64,000 nucleotides of DNA, taken from positions 1-64,000 of the forward strand of contig NZGD01000094.1 of NCBI GenBank assembly GCA_002690925.1, written 5' to 3'. This stretch comes from Rhodopirellula sp. (GTDB lineage Bacteria; Planctomycetota; Planctomycetia; Pirellulales; Pirellulaceae). The position numbers were made by a program, and so were the translations under genes. Numbering within the stretch: position 1 is the first letter of the stretch; every line of letters starts with the position of its first letter. The notes beneath the pieces are model-generated. The model saw only the letters and a list, made by a program, of their open reading frames with translations. It did not search any database and was not told where the DNA came from. Shown in pieces: positions 1-8,958 of this stretch.

Positions 1-1454
1 CCCGCCATAACCCAAACCAAAGTGAATGGGTGAATAATCGTGGGGATCTCAGTGAAGTAATAAACGGTCGGATCAAACACTTCCTGTCCCGTTATTTTTT
101 CGATGAGTGTTGCAATCTCATTAATGTGGTCAACAAATAACAAGCCACCAATCAGCCCCGCGCCGCTCCCTACAAATCCGAGTAGCAGGCCATAGCTGAG
201 GAAAATGCTCATGACACCGCCGCCCGATGCACCCAATGCCTTGAGTGTCCCAATGTCGCGGGTCTTTTCGACGACAATCATGAAGAAGGTTGCCAGAATT
301 CCGAATCCTGCCACTGCAATGATTAGGAAGAGTAAGATATTCAGAATTGTCGTTTCTAATTTCACTGCAGCCAGAAGTGGGCCTTGCATATCTCGCCATG
401 TCTGAATGTTGTAAGCATATACATTAGGTGGAAATCGGCGACGCAAGGCATCGCGGACCGCATTCAAGTCAGCGCCCTCTGCCAATTTCAATTGGATCGT
501 GGTCACGCTGCGGACCTGACTGGAAGGATCAATCATGCCTCTAAATTCCTGCAATTGGTCTAATCTGCAGAAGGCAAAGGTGCTGTCGTATTCACTCATT
601 CCGGACTCATACATGTCCACTACCGTAAATTTCTGATTGACAACTTTGGCATTGTCTGACGCATTCGGAAACATCATCCGTACGTCATCGCCAGGTCGAC
701 AGTAGTAATGGTCGCGGACCTTATTTTCTTCATCACGCATGCGGGCACTGCATGTTGAAATTCCCAGAATGATCCCGGGGAACTGCTCAATTGCAGGATC
801 GAATTCAGTAATTTCCTCTGCATTACTTTCTTCAAAGACTTGTGGCGGACCAATTGACAAAGAGGGACCTGTATCTTCATCGGTAACGCTACTGGCGGGA
901 GCTCGCAGTGCATCGATTCTTGCTTGCTCCTCTGCAAGTGCACGTTCGTAAGCAACGCGGGCACGACGGTAACCCCATCCCGAGCTCGGGAATTGTTCCC
1001 GGTCGGGTGCAAAACCATCTTCCCTAAGATCGAAATTGACTTGAGATTGGTTTTTGGGATGCAGCAGGTAACGCCCGAAGTGACTGACATCGTCATATGT
1101 AGCGGGATCAAGACCAACAAAATTCACGTGCCGCGTGATGAGTTGGCCATTGAAGTCGATTCCCAGCATTGCCGGGACGTGGACACTAGCTGAAGATCCA
1201 ACAACATCTTCGCCGCAAACCTTCATGATCTCCTCAAGATGGCCCTCAGGGTCAGGCATGCCTCCACTGGCATGGCATTCAATAAGAATGTCAGACGCCA
1301 AACCGTGGAGACGCTCATGCATCTCGGCAGAGAAGCCTGCCATGACGCTATTGACGACGATCAAAGTTGCAACACCCAGTGTCACACTGATGATCGATGC
1401 AAGCGCTATGTAGCGAGTTCGCAAATAGCGAAAGCAAAGCAGCCAGCGATACAT
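1..1454 (-). CDS. LolC/LolE-type ABC transporter permease (partial, runs off the left edge)
   Basis: The frame is open from an ATG at 1454 to the window edge, so only the N-terminal ~484 residues are seen. The protein starts MYRWLLCFRYLRTRY, followed by a hydrophobic first membrane segment, then a large periplasmic domain. Near the edge are further membrane segments around the motif EKTRDIGTLKALGAS, typical of the FtsX/MacB permease fold of LolC/LolE, which extracts lipoproteins from the inner membrane. AAGGAA lies just upstream of the ATG. The ATPase partner (LolD) would be expected beyond the left edge. The periplasmic domain has an inserted Ala/Glu/Arg-rich helical stretch (about nt 890-960). 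The family is clear; assignment to Lol rather than another MacB-like exporter is inference. Confidence 0.85.
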   Translation of the reverse strand, partial: MYRWLLCFRYLRTRYIALASIISVTLGVATLIVVNSVMAGFSAEMHERLHGLASDILIECHASGGMPDPEGHLEEIMKVCGEDVVGSSASVHVPAMLGIDFNGQLITRHVNFVGLDPATYDDVSHFGRYLLHPKNQSQVNFDLREDGFAPDREQFPSSGWGYRRARVAYERALAEEQARIDALRAPASSVTDEDTGPSLSIGPPQVFEESNAEEITEFDPAIEQFPGIILGISTCSARMRDEENKVRDHYYCRPGDDVRMMFPNASDNAKVVNQKFTVVDMYESGMSEYDSTFAFCRLDQLQEFRGMIDPSSQVRSVTTIQLKLAEGADLNAVRDALRRRFPPNVYAYNIQTWRDMQGPLLAAVKLETTILNILLFLIIAVAGFGILATFFMIVVEKTRDIGTLKALGASGGGVMSIFLSYGLLLGFVGSGAGLIGGLLFVDHINEIATLIEKITGQEVFDPTVYYFTEIPTIIHPFTLVWVMA

Positions 1455-1701
1455 ATACCATTCCTTGGTTTCAATCGATTGAGGCACATCCGTGTGCATC
1501 CTTCATGACTGTTGGCGAGTCTAGGAAAGTCAGTTACCGGGCGTAAACGGCAATCGGGCTGTCATTTAAGCCAATTTCAGCACTCGAGCAGCGTTCGTGG
1601 CTAGTCACTGACCGCCGCTACGCCAATTCCACACATGAATCTTGAGCATCTGTTCGTAGTGCAAAGCTTTAGTGATCGAGTTTTCGAATGGTACCCCAGC
1701 C

Positions 1702-3282
1702 CTAGGAATTGGCACCCTCAGGGCGCAAAAGTGGGAAAAGAATGACATCTCGAATCGACTTTTTTCCCGTTAAAAGCATCACAAGTCGGTCGATCCCCAG
1801 CCCCAAGCCACCTGCCGGCGGCATCGCGTAGCGCAAGGCGCGTACAAAGTCATGGTCCATTTTCGCCATTGAATCTTCTTCATCCTGACCTTCGAGCTGT
1901 GTCTTAAAAAGCTCTTCTTGAAGATCAGGGTCATTGAGTTCCGTGTACGCGTTGGCTAATTCCATCCCAAGAATAAATAGCTCGAATCGCTCGGCTATTG
2001 CCGGATTTCCCTGCTTACGTTTGGTCAGAGGACAAATGCTAGCAGGGTAGTCGATGACAAAGATGGGGCCCTCGAGAGTGTCCTCTACCTTCTCTTCGAA
2101 GATTTCGTTTCGGATCACATCAGGGTGTTTACCTTCGATGGCAAGATGCAACTTTTTCGCGTATTCCAGAACGGCTTCATCATCGGATGAATCTACTCCA
2201 GTGGCTTTGTTGAACAAGTCTGCGTAAGTGGCACGCTGAAATGGCGGTGTAAAGTCAATCGTTTTTCCATCGAATTCACGGATATAGCCACCACCAATGG
2301 TATCAATGGCATCAATGATCAGCTTTTCGGTCAGGTCCATCATTGACTGGTAATCACCGTATGCTTGATAGCATTCGAGCATGGTGAATTCGGGATTGTG
2401 ACGTGGGCTGATACCTTCGTTACGGTAGACGCGTCCTACTTCGTAAACGCGTTCCATTCCACCCACCATCAATCTTTTGAGGTGCAGTTCCAGTGCGATG
2501 CGCATGGTAAGTGGCATGTCGAGTGCATTGTGATGTGTGGCAAAGGGGCGTGCTGCGGCACCACCTGCGACGGTATGCAGTGTTGGCCCTTCTACCTCGC
2601 AGAAGCCATCTTCATCCATTGTATGGCGAATTGATTTCACGATTTTCGTGCGATCAAGGAACGTCTGCATGACACCGTCATTGAAAGCGAGATCCGCATA
2701 CCGCATTCGTTGTCGCATATCGGTGTTGGTGAGTCCGGCATGCTTGTCGGGAGCTGGTTCCAACATTTTGGCATGAAAAAAGACCTTGGTCGCAAATACC
2801 GTCAGTTCACCCGTATTGGTTTTTCCGAGCCTTCCTTCTGCAGCAACCAGATCACCGAGGTCAAAGAGTTTGGCGATTGCAAACCCATCGTCCCCCACCT
2901 GGTTCTTGCCAACAAAAATTTGGATCTCGCCGGTCCAGTCACGCAGCGTAAGAAAGATTAGTTTTCCCTTGTCACGTGACAGCATGATCCGTCCAGCGAC
3001 TCGGACAGTGGGCCCCGTTTGTTCACCGGGCCCATGTTCTGACTTCCACTGCCGAAAGTCAAATCCTTCGGCGGTCAGGTCGGGTAAAGCAATGGCTTCG
3101 CCGTCTTCTTGGACCCATTGTATTTCTGGCTGGCGAGTTTGGCACTCGGAAATCATCGAGCGGTCATCGAAACGACTGCCCCAAGGATCGAGCCCCAGTT
3201 CCTCGATTTGACGCATCTTTTCGCGGCGCGCGGCACGAGGATCTTTGGCGTCGTTTTCGTTCGAATTCGGCTGATCTTTCAT
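1702..3282 (-). CDS. lysS: Lysyl-tRNA synthetase, class II
   Basis: This 526-residue protein charges tRNA-Lys with lysine in the cytoplasm. An N-terminal OB-fold anticodon-binding domain (about residues 90-190, with VRVAGRIMLSRDKGKLIF) precedes the class II catalytic core. Motif 2 reads YRNEGISPRHNPEFTMLE and motif 3 reads GLGLGIDRLVMLLTG near the C-terminus. The length fits bacterial LysS (about 500-530). The start ATG at 3282 lacks a strong ribosome-binding site. It is transcribed in the same direction as the permease to its left, with a 247-bp gap and so probably its own transcript. Nothing is missing from the catalytic motifs. Confidence 0.97.
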   Translation of the reverse strand: MKDQPNSNENDAKDPRAARREKMRQIEELGLDPWGSRFDDRSMISECQTRQPEIQWVQEDGEAIALPDLTAEGFDFRQWKSEHGPGEQTGPTVRVAGRIMLSRDKGKLIFLTLRDWTGEIQIFVGKNQVGDDGFAIAKLFDLGDLVAAEGRLGKTNTGELTVFATKVFFHAKMLEPAPDKHAGLTNTDMRQRMRYADLAFNDGVMQTFLDRTKIVKSIRHTMDEDGFCEVEGPTLHTVAGGAAARPFATHHNALDMPLTMRIALELHLKRLMVGGMERVYEVGRVYRNEGISPRHNPEFTMLECYQAYGDYQSMMDLTEKLIIDAIDTIGGGYIREFDGKTIDFTPPFQRATYADLFNKATGVDSSDDEAVLEYAKKLHLAIEGKHPDVIRNEIFEEKVEDTLEGPIFVIDYPASICPLTKRKQGNPAIAERFELFILGMELANAYTELNDPDLQEELFKTQLEGQDEEDSMAKMDHDFVRALRYAMPPAGGLGLGIDRLVMLLTGKKSIRDVILFPLLRPEGANS

Positions 3283-3750
3283 TGCAGTTCAGGATCGAGG
3301 GGGAGGCCCCGGTTGCAGGAGATGCCCGATGTTTAAGTCGCTTGAATCGTCGTGTTTGTCTGTTTATTTGCGACTTGATTGGGGCGGGGCTGAAGTGGTT
3401 TATTTAGTGGATTGTCCGCGTACCTCCCGGTTTTCGCAACCGTGAGACATTCAGGAGTTGATTTCGTCTTGTTTTGCCCTTCCCTTCCCTGCTCTGCCCT
3501 TGTGTTTTTTCCTGAGTTCGATCTCAGGATTGTCATCAGCAGCGAATGATTTTGCCCTCTGTTCCCAAATTCTCCACTGTAATTGACTGCCTTTTTTGAT
3601 TTTCGGTACCTACGTTGGTACCGCATCCTGGTTACTCCACGGTGCCATTGACTTGGGATCACTCAGAATTATCAAAGCAACCCTTGACCTGCTGCGATTT
3701 TTTTTTGTAACACGGTCTCAATTCAGTCCATCCACGAGGATCCTATCCCC
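3283..3750. other. Intergenic region, 468 bp, no gene seen
   Basis: This lies between the divergent lysS and the small secreted-protein gene. It contains a pyrimidine-rich stretch around 3467-3515 and a T-run at 3698-3706. A weak promoter-like pair, TTGACC at 3684 and TAACAC at 3708 (18-bp spacer), would serve the gene at 3751. The 109-codon frame on the minus strand here (3333-3662) has no recognisable protein character. Confidence 0.5.
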
Positions 3751-4062
3751 ATGTTCAAAAGATTGTTATTTGCTCTTTCAATTACTTTGCTTCCGACCTT
3801 TGCGCTTGCGGACGAAATTGTTCGCTACCAACTAACGGAGTGGAAAGCCAAGCACATTCATGATGCCAAAAAGGCTGACACCATCATGCAAACGTTGAAA
3901 AAGCTTGGGTGTGAGCTCAAGAAAAATCAACACAACGGTCACATTGACGTAAAGTACCGCTGTGTCAAATGGCATGAGTTGAAGCTCAATAGCCATGCAG
4001 ACGCGCACAAGTGGGAAAAATGGCTCAAAGAGTTTAACTTCAAAACTGAGCATAAGCATTGA
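3751..4062 (+). CDS. Small secreted protein, Lys/His-rich, unknown function
   Basis: The 103-residue product begins with a good signal peptide (MFKRLLFALSITLLPTFALA, cleavage after ALA). The mature part of about 83 residues is rich in Lys and His with two cysteines (CELKK and RCVKW). The pattern ADTIMQTLKKLGCELKK...HIDVKYRCVKWHELKL suggests a compact alpha/beta fold, possibly with a disulfide. A GAGGAT stretch precedes the ATG. Its stop overlaps the TTG start of the next gene (TTGA at 4059-4062), so the two are probably translationally coupled. I do not recognise the family. The His-rich tail (KTEHKH) could bind metal, which is speculation. Confidence 0.75.
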   Translation: MFKRLLFALSITLLPTFALADEIVRYQLTEWKAKHIHDAKKADTIMQTLKKLGCELKKNQHNGHIDVKYRCVKWHELKLNSHADAHKWEKWLKEFNFKTEHKH

Positions 4063-4532
4063 GCTTGCCAATTCCCAATTTGGCCATCGTTCATGGTGCA
4101 ACGCAACTTGCGACCCATGTGGCAGGGCGTGTCGGCAAGGCGATGGGGTTTGATGAAGTGCTCCGGGGTGGTGACGCTTCGGAGCCAGTGTCGGCACGGC
4201 AGATTCCAGGTGTCGAAAATATCGACGTAGCCCCGAAGATTGATGACTTGCATGCTCGAATCAGCAGTCGTATTCGCTGTCTGATGAGGGATGCGGGTAT
4301 CATTTTGAGCGGTGCTTTGAAAATTCGTCTTGATTCCCGTAACAACTTGAATGTTGATAATCAACATTCAAGTGGCGCTGGAATTGAGGAATTATTGAAC
4401 CGAGATCCCGCTTTGAAGCAGGATTTTGAAAGTCTAGCGAGTCTTACAGCCAGAAATGCTTTTTCAATCGACTTGACGAGTCACGGTCCGGTAGCCAACA
4501 TGAAAGCTCCCGGAGGGTATCCGAATTGGTGA
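4059..4532 (+). CDS. Conserved-looking hypothetical protein whose end lies inside a tRNA gene
   Basis: The 157-residue frame starts with TTG overlapping the previous stop codon. No signal peptide or membrane segment is seen. A central stretch looks like a real structured protein: DLHARISSRIRCLMRDAGI, then alternating hydrophobic strands (GALKIRLDSRNNLNVDN), then GAGIEELLNRDPALKQDFESLASLTARNAF, a helix often seen at the end of small planctomycete hypotheticals. The last seven codons (GGYPNW and stop) are the first 21 bases of the tRNA-Ser gene at 4512, so the stop codon sits in the tRNA D-loop. Function unknown. Reality as a gene rests on the coupling and the amino-acid pattern. Confidence 0.6.
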   Translation: MSLPIPNLAIVHGATQLATHVAGRVGKAMGFDEVLRGGDASEPVSARQIPGVENIDVAPKIDDLHARISSRIRCLMRDAGIILSGALKIRLDSRNNLNVDNQHSSGAGIEELLNRDPALKQDFESLASLTARNAFSIDLTSHGPVANMKAPGGYPNW

Positions 4533-4594
4533 GGAGGTTGATTCGAAATCAATTGCCCCGCAAGGGGTTGCGGGTTCGAGTCCCGTGCCCTCCG
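4512..4594 (+). tRNA. tRNA-Ser (anticodon CGA)
   Basis: An 83-nt cloverleaf can be folded by hand. The acceptor stem is GGAGGGT paired with GCCCTCC, with discriminator G. The anticodon stem-loop is GTTGA-TTCGAAA-TCAAT with anticodon CGA reading UCG. The long class II variable arm is CCCC-GCAA-GGGG, and the T arm is GCGGG-TTCGAGT-CCCGT. The long variable arm and G73 are serine identity features. The 3' CCA is not encoded. A rho-independent terminator follows 12 bases downstream. The 5' end overlaps the 3' end of the upstream reading frame by 21 bp. Confidence 0.96.
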
Positions 4595-4606
4595 CTTATC
4601 TAGATG

Positions 4607-4644
4607 CACCCCCGCGAACATTTTGTTTTCGGGGGTGTTTTTTT
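4607..4644 (+). terminator. Rho-independent terminator after tRNA-Ser
   Basis: CACCCCCG at 4607-4614 pairs perfectly with CGGGGGTG at 4630-4637, and seven T residues follow immediately. It ends the transcript carrying the two small genes and tRNA-Ser. Confidence 0.92.
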
Positions 4645-5025
4645 GTCCCTGGCAAGTCAAAGGTCGTGGCGTGTTCACAACTTATGTTCAGTCTTGAGGA
4701 TGAACTCTACAGTGAGTTGGGTTGCCCTCTAATCGGCTGGATCGACGGAACGAACACTCTGTTGAGGAAGTTGTCGTCGAACTGCTTTGATGTAACGCCG
4801 AAATTCTGAGTGATCTGTCGACGGGGCTCGTGCCGTCTGTGGCTTGCGCAATCATGTGTCTGTAGTGATTCAGTGAGGCTAGCCCGCTGTTTGATGAATC
4901 GTGTGATCAATCTTAGAGAGGATGTTGGAGCGTGAATTAGTGGTTGCGATAGATGACTTTATCTTGACAAATTTGCGTAGCGGATGGCATGATCGATCGG
5001 TTGCCGTAAAAGGAATTCATGAGAT
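4645..5025. other. Intergenic region, 381 bp, with a promoter near its end
   Basis: No convincing gene is visible. A 41-codon frame from 4684 has no recognisable features. The right end carries the promoter candidate described separately and the leader of the glycosyltransferase gene. Confidence 0.5.
4964..4993 (+). promoter_or_regulatory. Candidate sigma-70-type promoter for the glycosyltransferase gene
   Basis: A perfect TTGACA at 4964-4969 is followed after 18 bp by CATGAT at 4988-4993, leaving about 25-30 bases to the ATG at 5026. AAAAGGA at 5008-5014 is a usable ribosome-binding site for that ATG. The -10 match is only moderate. Confidence 0.45.
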
Positions 5026-6144
5026 ATGAGCAAATTGTTGAGTCTCGGGCGAGCGTTGGAGCAAAAAGTCCGTGAAGCCAGAATGGTCTACCGTTTTCCC
5101 AAGGCAAGGCAGGCAAGAGAAAAATGGCGGAATGATGATCGCGCCGAGGGAAACGGCCAGCACACGGTACTTCTCGATATTCGTTCGTCAATAGTCGATG
5201 GTGAGGGTGGACGTCGCTTTCATGCTCTCGTTTCGCTTCTTCTTGCAGCCGACTGCCGTATCTGGATCAAACCGCACCTTCGATTCTTTCAATCATTCCA
5301 CAAGTGTTACAAGCGACAGGTAATGCAGAAAATTGAGGAAGATGGTGAGCTGTCACCACACCGCTATGATCTTTGTCTTTCTGATCGTTACTCATGCCAT
5401 CCCAGAGCAGACAAGACGCTTCGGATTACCACGGCAACTCTTCGCAACATACGTGCTAATGAGATACCGTTTCCGTATGGGATGCATCCTGACGTCTACC
5501 AGTCAGGGCAAGGCTTTGAGTTAAAGCCCTATCGTGAGCAGCAACGAATTTGGAAGCTGTTCTTTGGGGGCCATCGCAGCCAAGACGCTTATCGGAAAAA
5601 AAGTTATTACGGTCACTTACCAACGACGAGTCGCTTTGAAATTATTGAGGAGGCACTGGATTTTTACGGAGACCAGACTCGTTCAGCGGATTCACATGAA
5701 GTATTTTCAGAAATGGCCAATTCTGAGTGGGATGGATTTACTTTTGTCGATAGTGACCAGTATCGCCTGCCGGGTAAGGAGTGGCTCAGGACACTGAGTC
5801 ATGCCAATTTTTTCCTCGCAGCTCCGGGGACGACTTACCCTATGTCACACAATTGTGTCGAGTCATTAGCAGTGGGCACAATTCCAGTGCTTGAGTATGC
5901 CAGTGTCTTCAGGCCAACGCTAACTGACGGTGTGAATTGCCTGACGTACAAAGGCAAGAAGGGCTTCCGTCGCACGCTGAGTCGTTTGCAAGACATGGAA
6001 GCTCTGGAAATTGAAAGGCTTCGGAAAGGCGCCGTAGAGTATTACGACAAATACCTTGGTCCAGAGCGGATGGTGGAACAATTGATGCAAGCTGACATGT
6101 CAAAGTTGCATCTGCATGCGCACCTGGCAAAACCCGCAGCCTGA
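5026..6144 (+). CDS. Exostosin-like (GT47-like) glycosyltransferase
   Basis: This 372-residue protein has no signal peptide or membrane segment. The C-terminal half carries the motif FFLAAPGTTYPMSHNCVE followed by SLAVGTIPVLEY. This resembles the sugar-nucleotide-binding half of exostosin-type GT-B glycosyltransferases, in which a Pro-Gly, Ser/His and Glu pattern precedes ALAAGCIPVI. The N-terminal half (VLLDIRSSIVDGEGGRRF, LLLAADCRIWIKPHLRF) looks like the acceptor domain. It probably adds sugars to a surface polysaccharide or lipid; the substrate is unknown. It stands alone, with no other polysaccharide gene within 5 kb. The ATG at 5026 follows AAAAGGA at 11 bp; an earlier ATG at 5019 is out of frame. 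Confidence 0.7.
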   Translation: MSKLLSLGRALEQKVREARMVYRFPKARQAREKWRNDDRAEGNGQHTVLLDIRSSIVDGEGGRRFHALVSLLLAADCRIWIKPHLRFFQSFHKCYKRQVMQKIEEDGELSPHRYDLCLSDRYSCHPRADKTLRITTATLRNIRANEIPFPYGMHPDVYQSGQGFELKPYREQQRIWKLFFGGHRSQDAYRKKSYYGHLPTTSRFEIIEEALDFYGDQTRSADSHEVFSEMANSEWDGFTFVDSDQYRLPGKEWLRTLSHANFFLAAPGTTYPMSHNCVESLAVGTIPVLEYASVFRPTLTDGVNCLTYKGKKGFRRTLSRLQDMEALEIERLRKGAVEYYDKYLGPERMVEQLMQADMSKLHLHAHLAKPAA

Positions 6145-6478
6145 GTTGATTTTTCATTGCATTGTTCGGTTGCCGAAAGTGACAGCACTGCTTTGCCGTT
6201 TGTAAATCCGCTGCAGCTGTTTGGTCTTATCCAGTCTCGAAGTTGTGTCAGTAAATTTGGCCTCGTTAAAAACTGGGCTTGATGATTCAGTTGGATCACG
6301 GTCCATTCGCAGTTGGTCCGGATATTGGGTTGTGTCTTGACAGCCTTTGCCTTCAACTTCTTTGATCCTCTGATACGTGAGTTGGATACTGGATTTGGCC
6401 TTGGAGTGAGTGATGCTTTCGTGGGTGACAGGTGAGATATCTTTTCCGGGGATGCTTGTGATCGAGTGCATGCTCAAA
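6145..6478. other. Intergenic region, 334 bp, convergent gap
   Basis: This gap lies between the convergent glycosyltransferase and protease genes. I see no terminator and no convincing gene. A 107-codon minus-strand frame starting at 6477 has no recognisable protein character. Confidence 0.45.
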
Positions 6479-8698
6479 TTACTCGTCCTTTAATTGTTTA
6501 ATGAGAATCTGACGTAGGCGAGTTGCTTCAGTTTGTGCAAACCCTTCGTCATCGTGATCGATCAACCAGTCCAGATCTTGAATTGCTGCTGCATTGCGGC
6601 CTGTCATCATGCGAATCTGAGATCGCATTCTTCTTGCGAGAATCGAATCTGGTTGAATCGCAACTGAAGCTTCACAGTACCGGTTGATTGCTTCAGCATC
6701 CTGCTTATCACCGGCGACGCCAATTAGATTGCCCAACACCCGATCCAGAATTTCAATCGGAGTTTGTGCTCGTAAGTCAGCAGCCGTGATGGAGCGATTA
6801 CTGTGATTTGTAACAAGGTTCGCAGCATCGTCCATGGTCAGGATTTTTCCGCGTTCAAAAACATCGATCAGTTTCTGTTCGTTGTCATCAAGCACTTGAC
6901 GTACGATGAAATGGCCAGGCAGACCCACGCCTTCCGTCTTGATTCCGATCCTGCGCCCCAGTTCCATGTAGAGAATCGACAGTGTGATGGGTAATCCTTC
7001 ACGATCATCGATCACGCGGTTGAGGTGACTGTTCGCCGGATGATAGTACTCGGTACTTCCGCCATGAAATCCATTTTCTAGAAACAGATATGTGTTGAGA
7101 GCATCACGTTTTGCGTTTTCATTTGCAGTGGGCTGCAATTTTCCGATGATTTCCTTTCCCATCTCATCGACTCTTGCCAGATAGGCACCAACATCGATGT
7201 CTGTATTATCAAGCTTGGCAATCAAAAGCGATGCGCGAAGCAGCATGTTGTCAGGTTTCGTGCGTACCAATTCGGCAAGTTCACGTGTTATGGGTGCATT
7301 GCTGACATCAGCTGCAAGCCGCCGCAATTCTGCGGCTTGCTTTTCGATTTGGGCTACCTTCTGTTTGATTTGAAGGTTGGCTGCTTCGCTGACTTCTCCG
7401 AGGTCCATAATATCTGCGGCCGTCAATTGACGCAGCTTTGATGGTTGCGAAAAAATGTCACTGATCAAATTCTGTGCACGCTTGGTTAGTGGCGGAACGC
7501 CAAGGTTCATGCCAATTTCAAATCGTTTGAAGTCAGGCTCAGTGTCGCGAAATTTGACGAGCCCGCATTTTCCTGAAGTCAATTGTGTGTCGTTTGATTC
7601 GATCACCATGTGACCGTTGACGAAACATTGCAACTTTCCCGCTTCGATGCGGACTCGCAATCGATTCCAATCGCCCGGGAGATAATGTTTGGTTTGGACT
7701 TCCTTGAGGACTTCCCATGAATAGACGGATGGTCCTTTGAAGCAGGTTAGTCTGAGCAGTCCATTACTCGGGTAAAAACCATAATGTCGATTTCCTCCAT
7801 CCGAGTGAAAAGCAATGCCCGCCGCCCCCGATTCCTTATCCATTCGAACGCGTACTGTGATTTCGAATGGGCTGTCCGGCGTTTCAGACTTGGCGAGGCA
7901 GAGTGCGCGGCCACCAAATCCTGAGCCTTTGCCTCGTGCCATGATCATGCCACCGCGTTGATTCCACGTGGCATCGAATATGGGAGTCCATTCCTTTTCA
8001 TTGACACGGCCCAGATGAATCCATCTCTCATAGGCTATGGGGTTTGATGCTTCACGAAGGGCATCGAGTTGGTTGATGGGTATTGCGAATCCAAGATTAT
8101 CATCAATCGCAGATTTCATGTTGATGATTCCAATCACTTTGCCTTGGCTATCGACCAATGGGCCGCCACTGTTGCCCGGTTGGATTGGCATTGCCAACTG
8201 GATCATCTCCCGTCCCTCGATGTCCTGAATTGCCGATACGATTCCTGTCACAACACTGTCTCGCATTCCGAGTGGATTTCCAAAGGCGAGGACACGCGAG
8301 CCCCGGGAAGGAAGAGGCTTATCCGAAAGTTCCAGTGACGGAATTTTTTCGTTACCGACATCCACACGTAATAATGCGAGGTCGCTGGATCGGTCTGAAG
8401 ACTCGACTGCAAGCACTGGCAGCATGCGGCCTGAGGGCAATTCGATGGTGAAAGGGCGACCTTCCGTGATGACATGAAAATTGGTGGCAATCAAGCCATT
8501 GGCATCGATGACGAATCCTGTGCCGATACCGATCTCCTGTCCATCACGTCCGTTCACACGGATGATGGCGACTGCTGGACTCACTGATTGAATCACTCTT
8601 TTCAGAATTTGCGGCTTTACCAGAGTGTTGGGGTCGTCAGCAGAGATTACGGTCGTGACGATGCTCATCAGTAATGCAATAAGCAGAGTGTGTTGCAT
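6479..8698 (-). CDS. Secreted trypsin-like (HtrA-type) protease fused to a LamG-like and a SirB1-type transglutaminase-like domain
   Basis: The start is placed at the ATG at 8698 because it opens a signal peptide (MQHTLLIALLMSIVTTVISA); a longer frame to 8776 adds 26 residues ahead of it. The 739-residue protein has four parts. Residues 30-215 are a chymotrypsin-fold protease with His75 (NFHV), Asp106 (SDLALL) and Ser177 (GNSGGP). Residues 235-395 are a beta-sandwich resembling LamG/DUF1080 carbohydrate-binding domains. Residues 500-630 resemble SirB1 (Transglut_core2), including YLFLENGFHGG and LPITLSILYMELGRRIGI. Residues 645-735 look like TPR helices. No PDZ domain follows the protease, unlike DegP. 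It is probably periplasmic. The fusion is unusual; its substrate cannot be read from the sequence. Confidence 0.85.
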   Translation of the reverse strand: MQHTLLIALLMSIVTTVISADDPNTLVKPQILKRVIQSVSPAVAIIRVNGRDGQEIGIGTGFVIDANGLIATNFHVITEGRPFTIELPSGRMLPVLAVESSDRSSDLALLRVDVGNEKIPSLELSDKPLPSRGSRVLAFGNPLGMRDSVVTGIVSAIQDIEGREMIQLAMPIQPGNSGGPLVDSQGKVIGIINMKSAIDDNLGFAIPINQLDALREASNPIAYERWIHLGRVNEKEWTPIFDATWNQRGGMIMARGKGSGFGGRALCLAKSETPDSPFEITVRVRMDKESGAAGIAFHSDGGNRHYGFYPSNGLLRLTCFKGPSVYSWEVLKEVQTKHYLPGDWNRLRVRIEAGKLQCFVNGHMVIESNDTQLTSGKCGLVKFRDTEPDFKRFEIGMNLGVPPLTKRAQNLISDIFSQPSKLRQLTAADIMDLGEVSEAANLQIKQKVAQIEKQAAELRRLAADVSNAPITRELAELVRTKPDNMLLRASLLIAKLDNTDIDVGAYLARVDEMGKEIIGKLQPTANENAKRDALNTYLFLENGFHGGSTEYYHPANSHLNRVIDDREGLPITLSILYMELGRRIGIKTEGVGLPGHFIVRQVLDDNEQKLIDVFERGKILTMDDAANLVTNHSNRSITAADLRAQTPIEILDRVLGNLIGVAGDKQDAEAINRYCEASVAIQPDSILARRMRSQIRMMTGRNAAAIQDLDWLIDHDDEGFAQTEATRLRQILIKQLKDE

Positions 8699-8958
8699 TT
8701 TTATCCTCAAATGGAATGCCGCAAAGCGGAGTTTCTTCTGATTCTCAATCCCCTGACCGTAGTCGCAATGCATCACCAGTTCGGACTCATTACAGTGGTG
8801 CTTGTGTCAGTGGACGCCGCAAATGAAAATACCGTAGAAGACGGCGCGATCAGCGATAACCAGACCGGCGTTGCTGCAGCGTAATTGCACAGGCGTTTCC
8901 GCATGGTACTCCAAATCCGCGCATTCTACCTTTTTGTTTTTGCATTTTGGCAACGGTC

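Noticed and set aside
3333-3662. 109-codon minus-strand frame upstream of lysS
   Set aside because: Composition (Asn/Gln/Arg/Thr-rich, no hydrophobic core) is that of non-coding sequence.
6154-6477. 107-codon minus-strand frame directly after the protease gene
   Set aside because: Its TTG start near the upstream stop looks like coupling, but the sequence is low in hydrophobic core residues and matches nothing recognisable.
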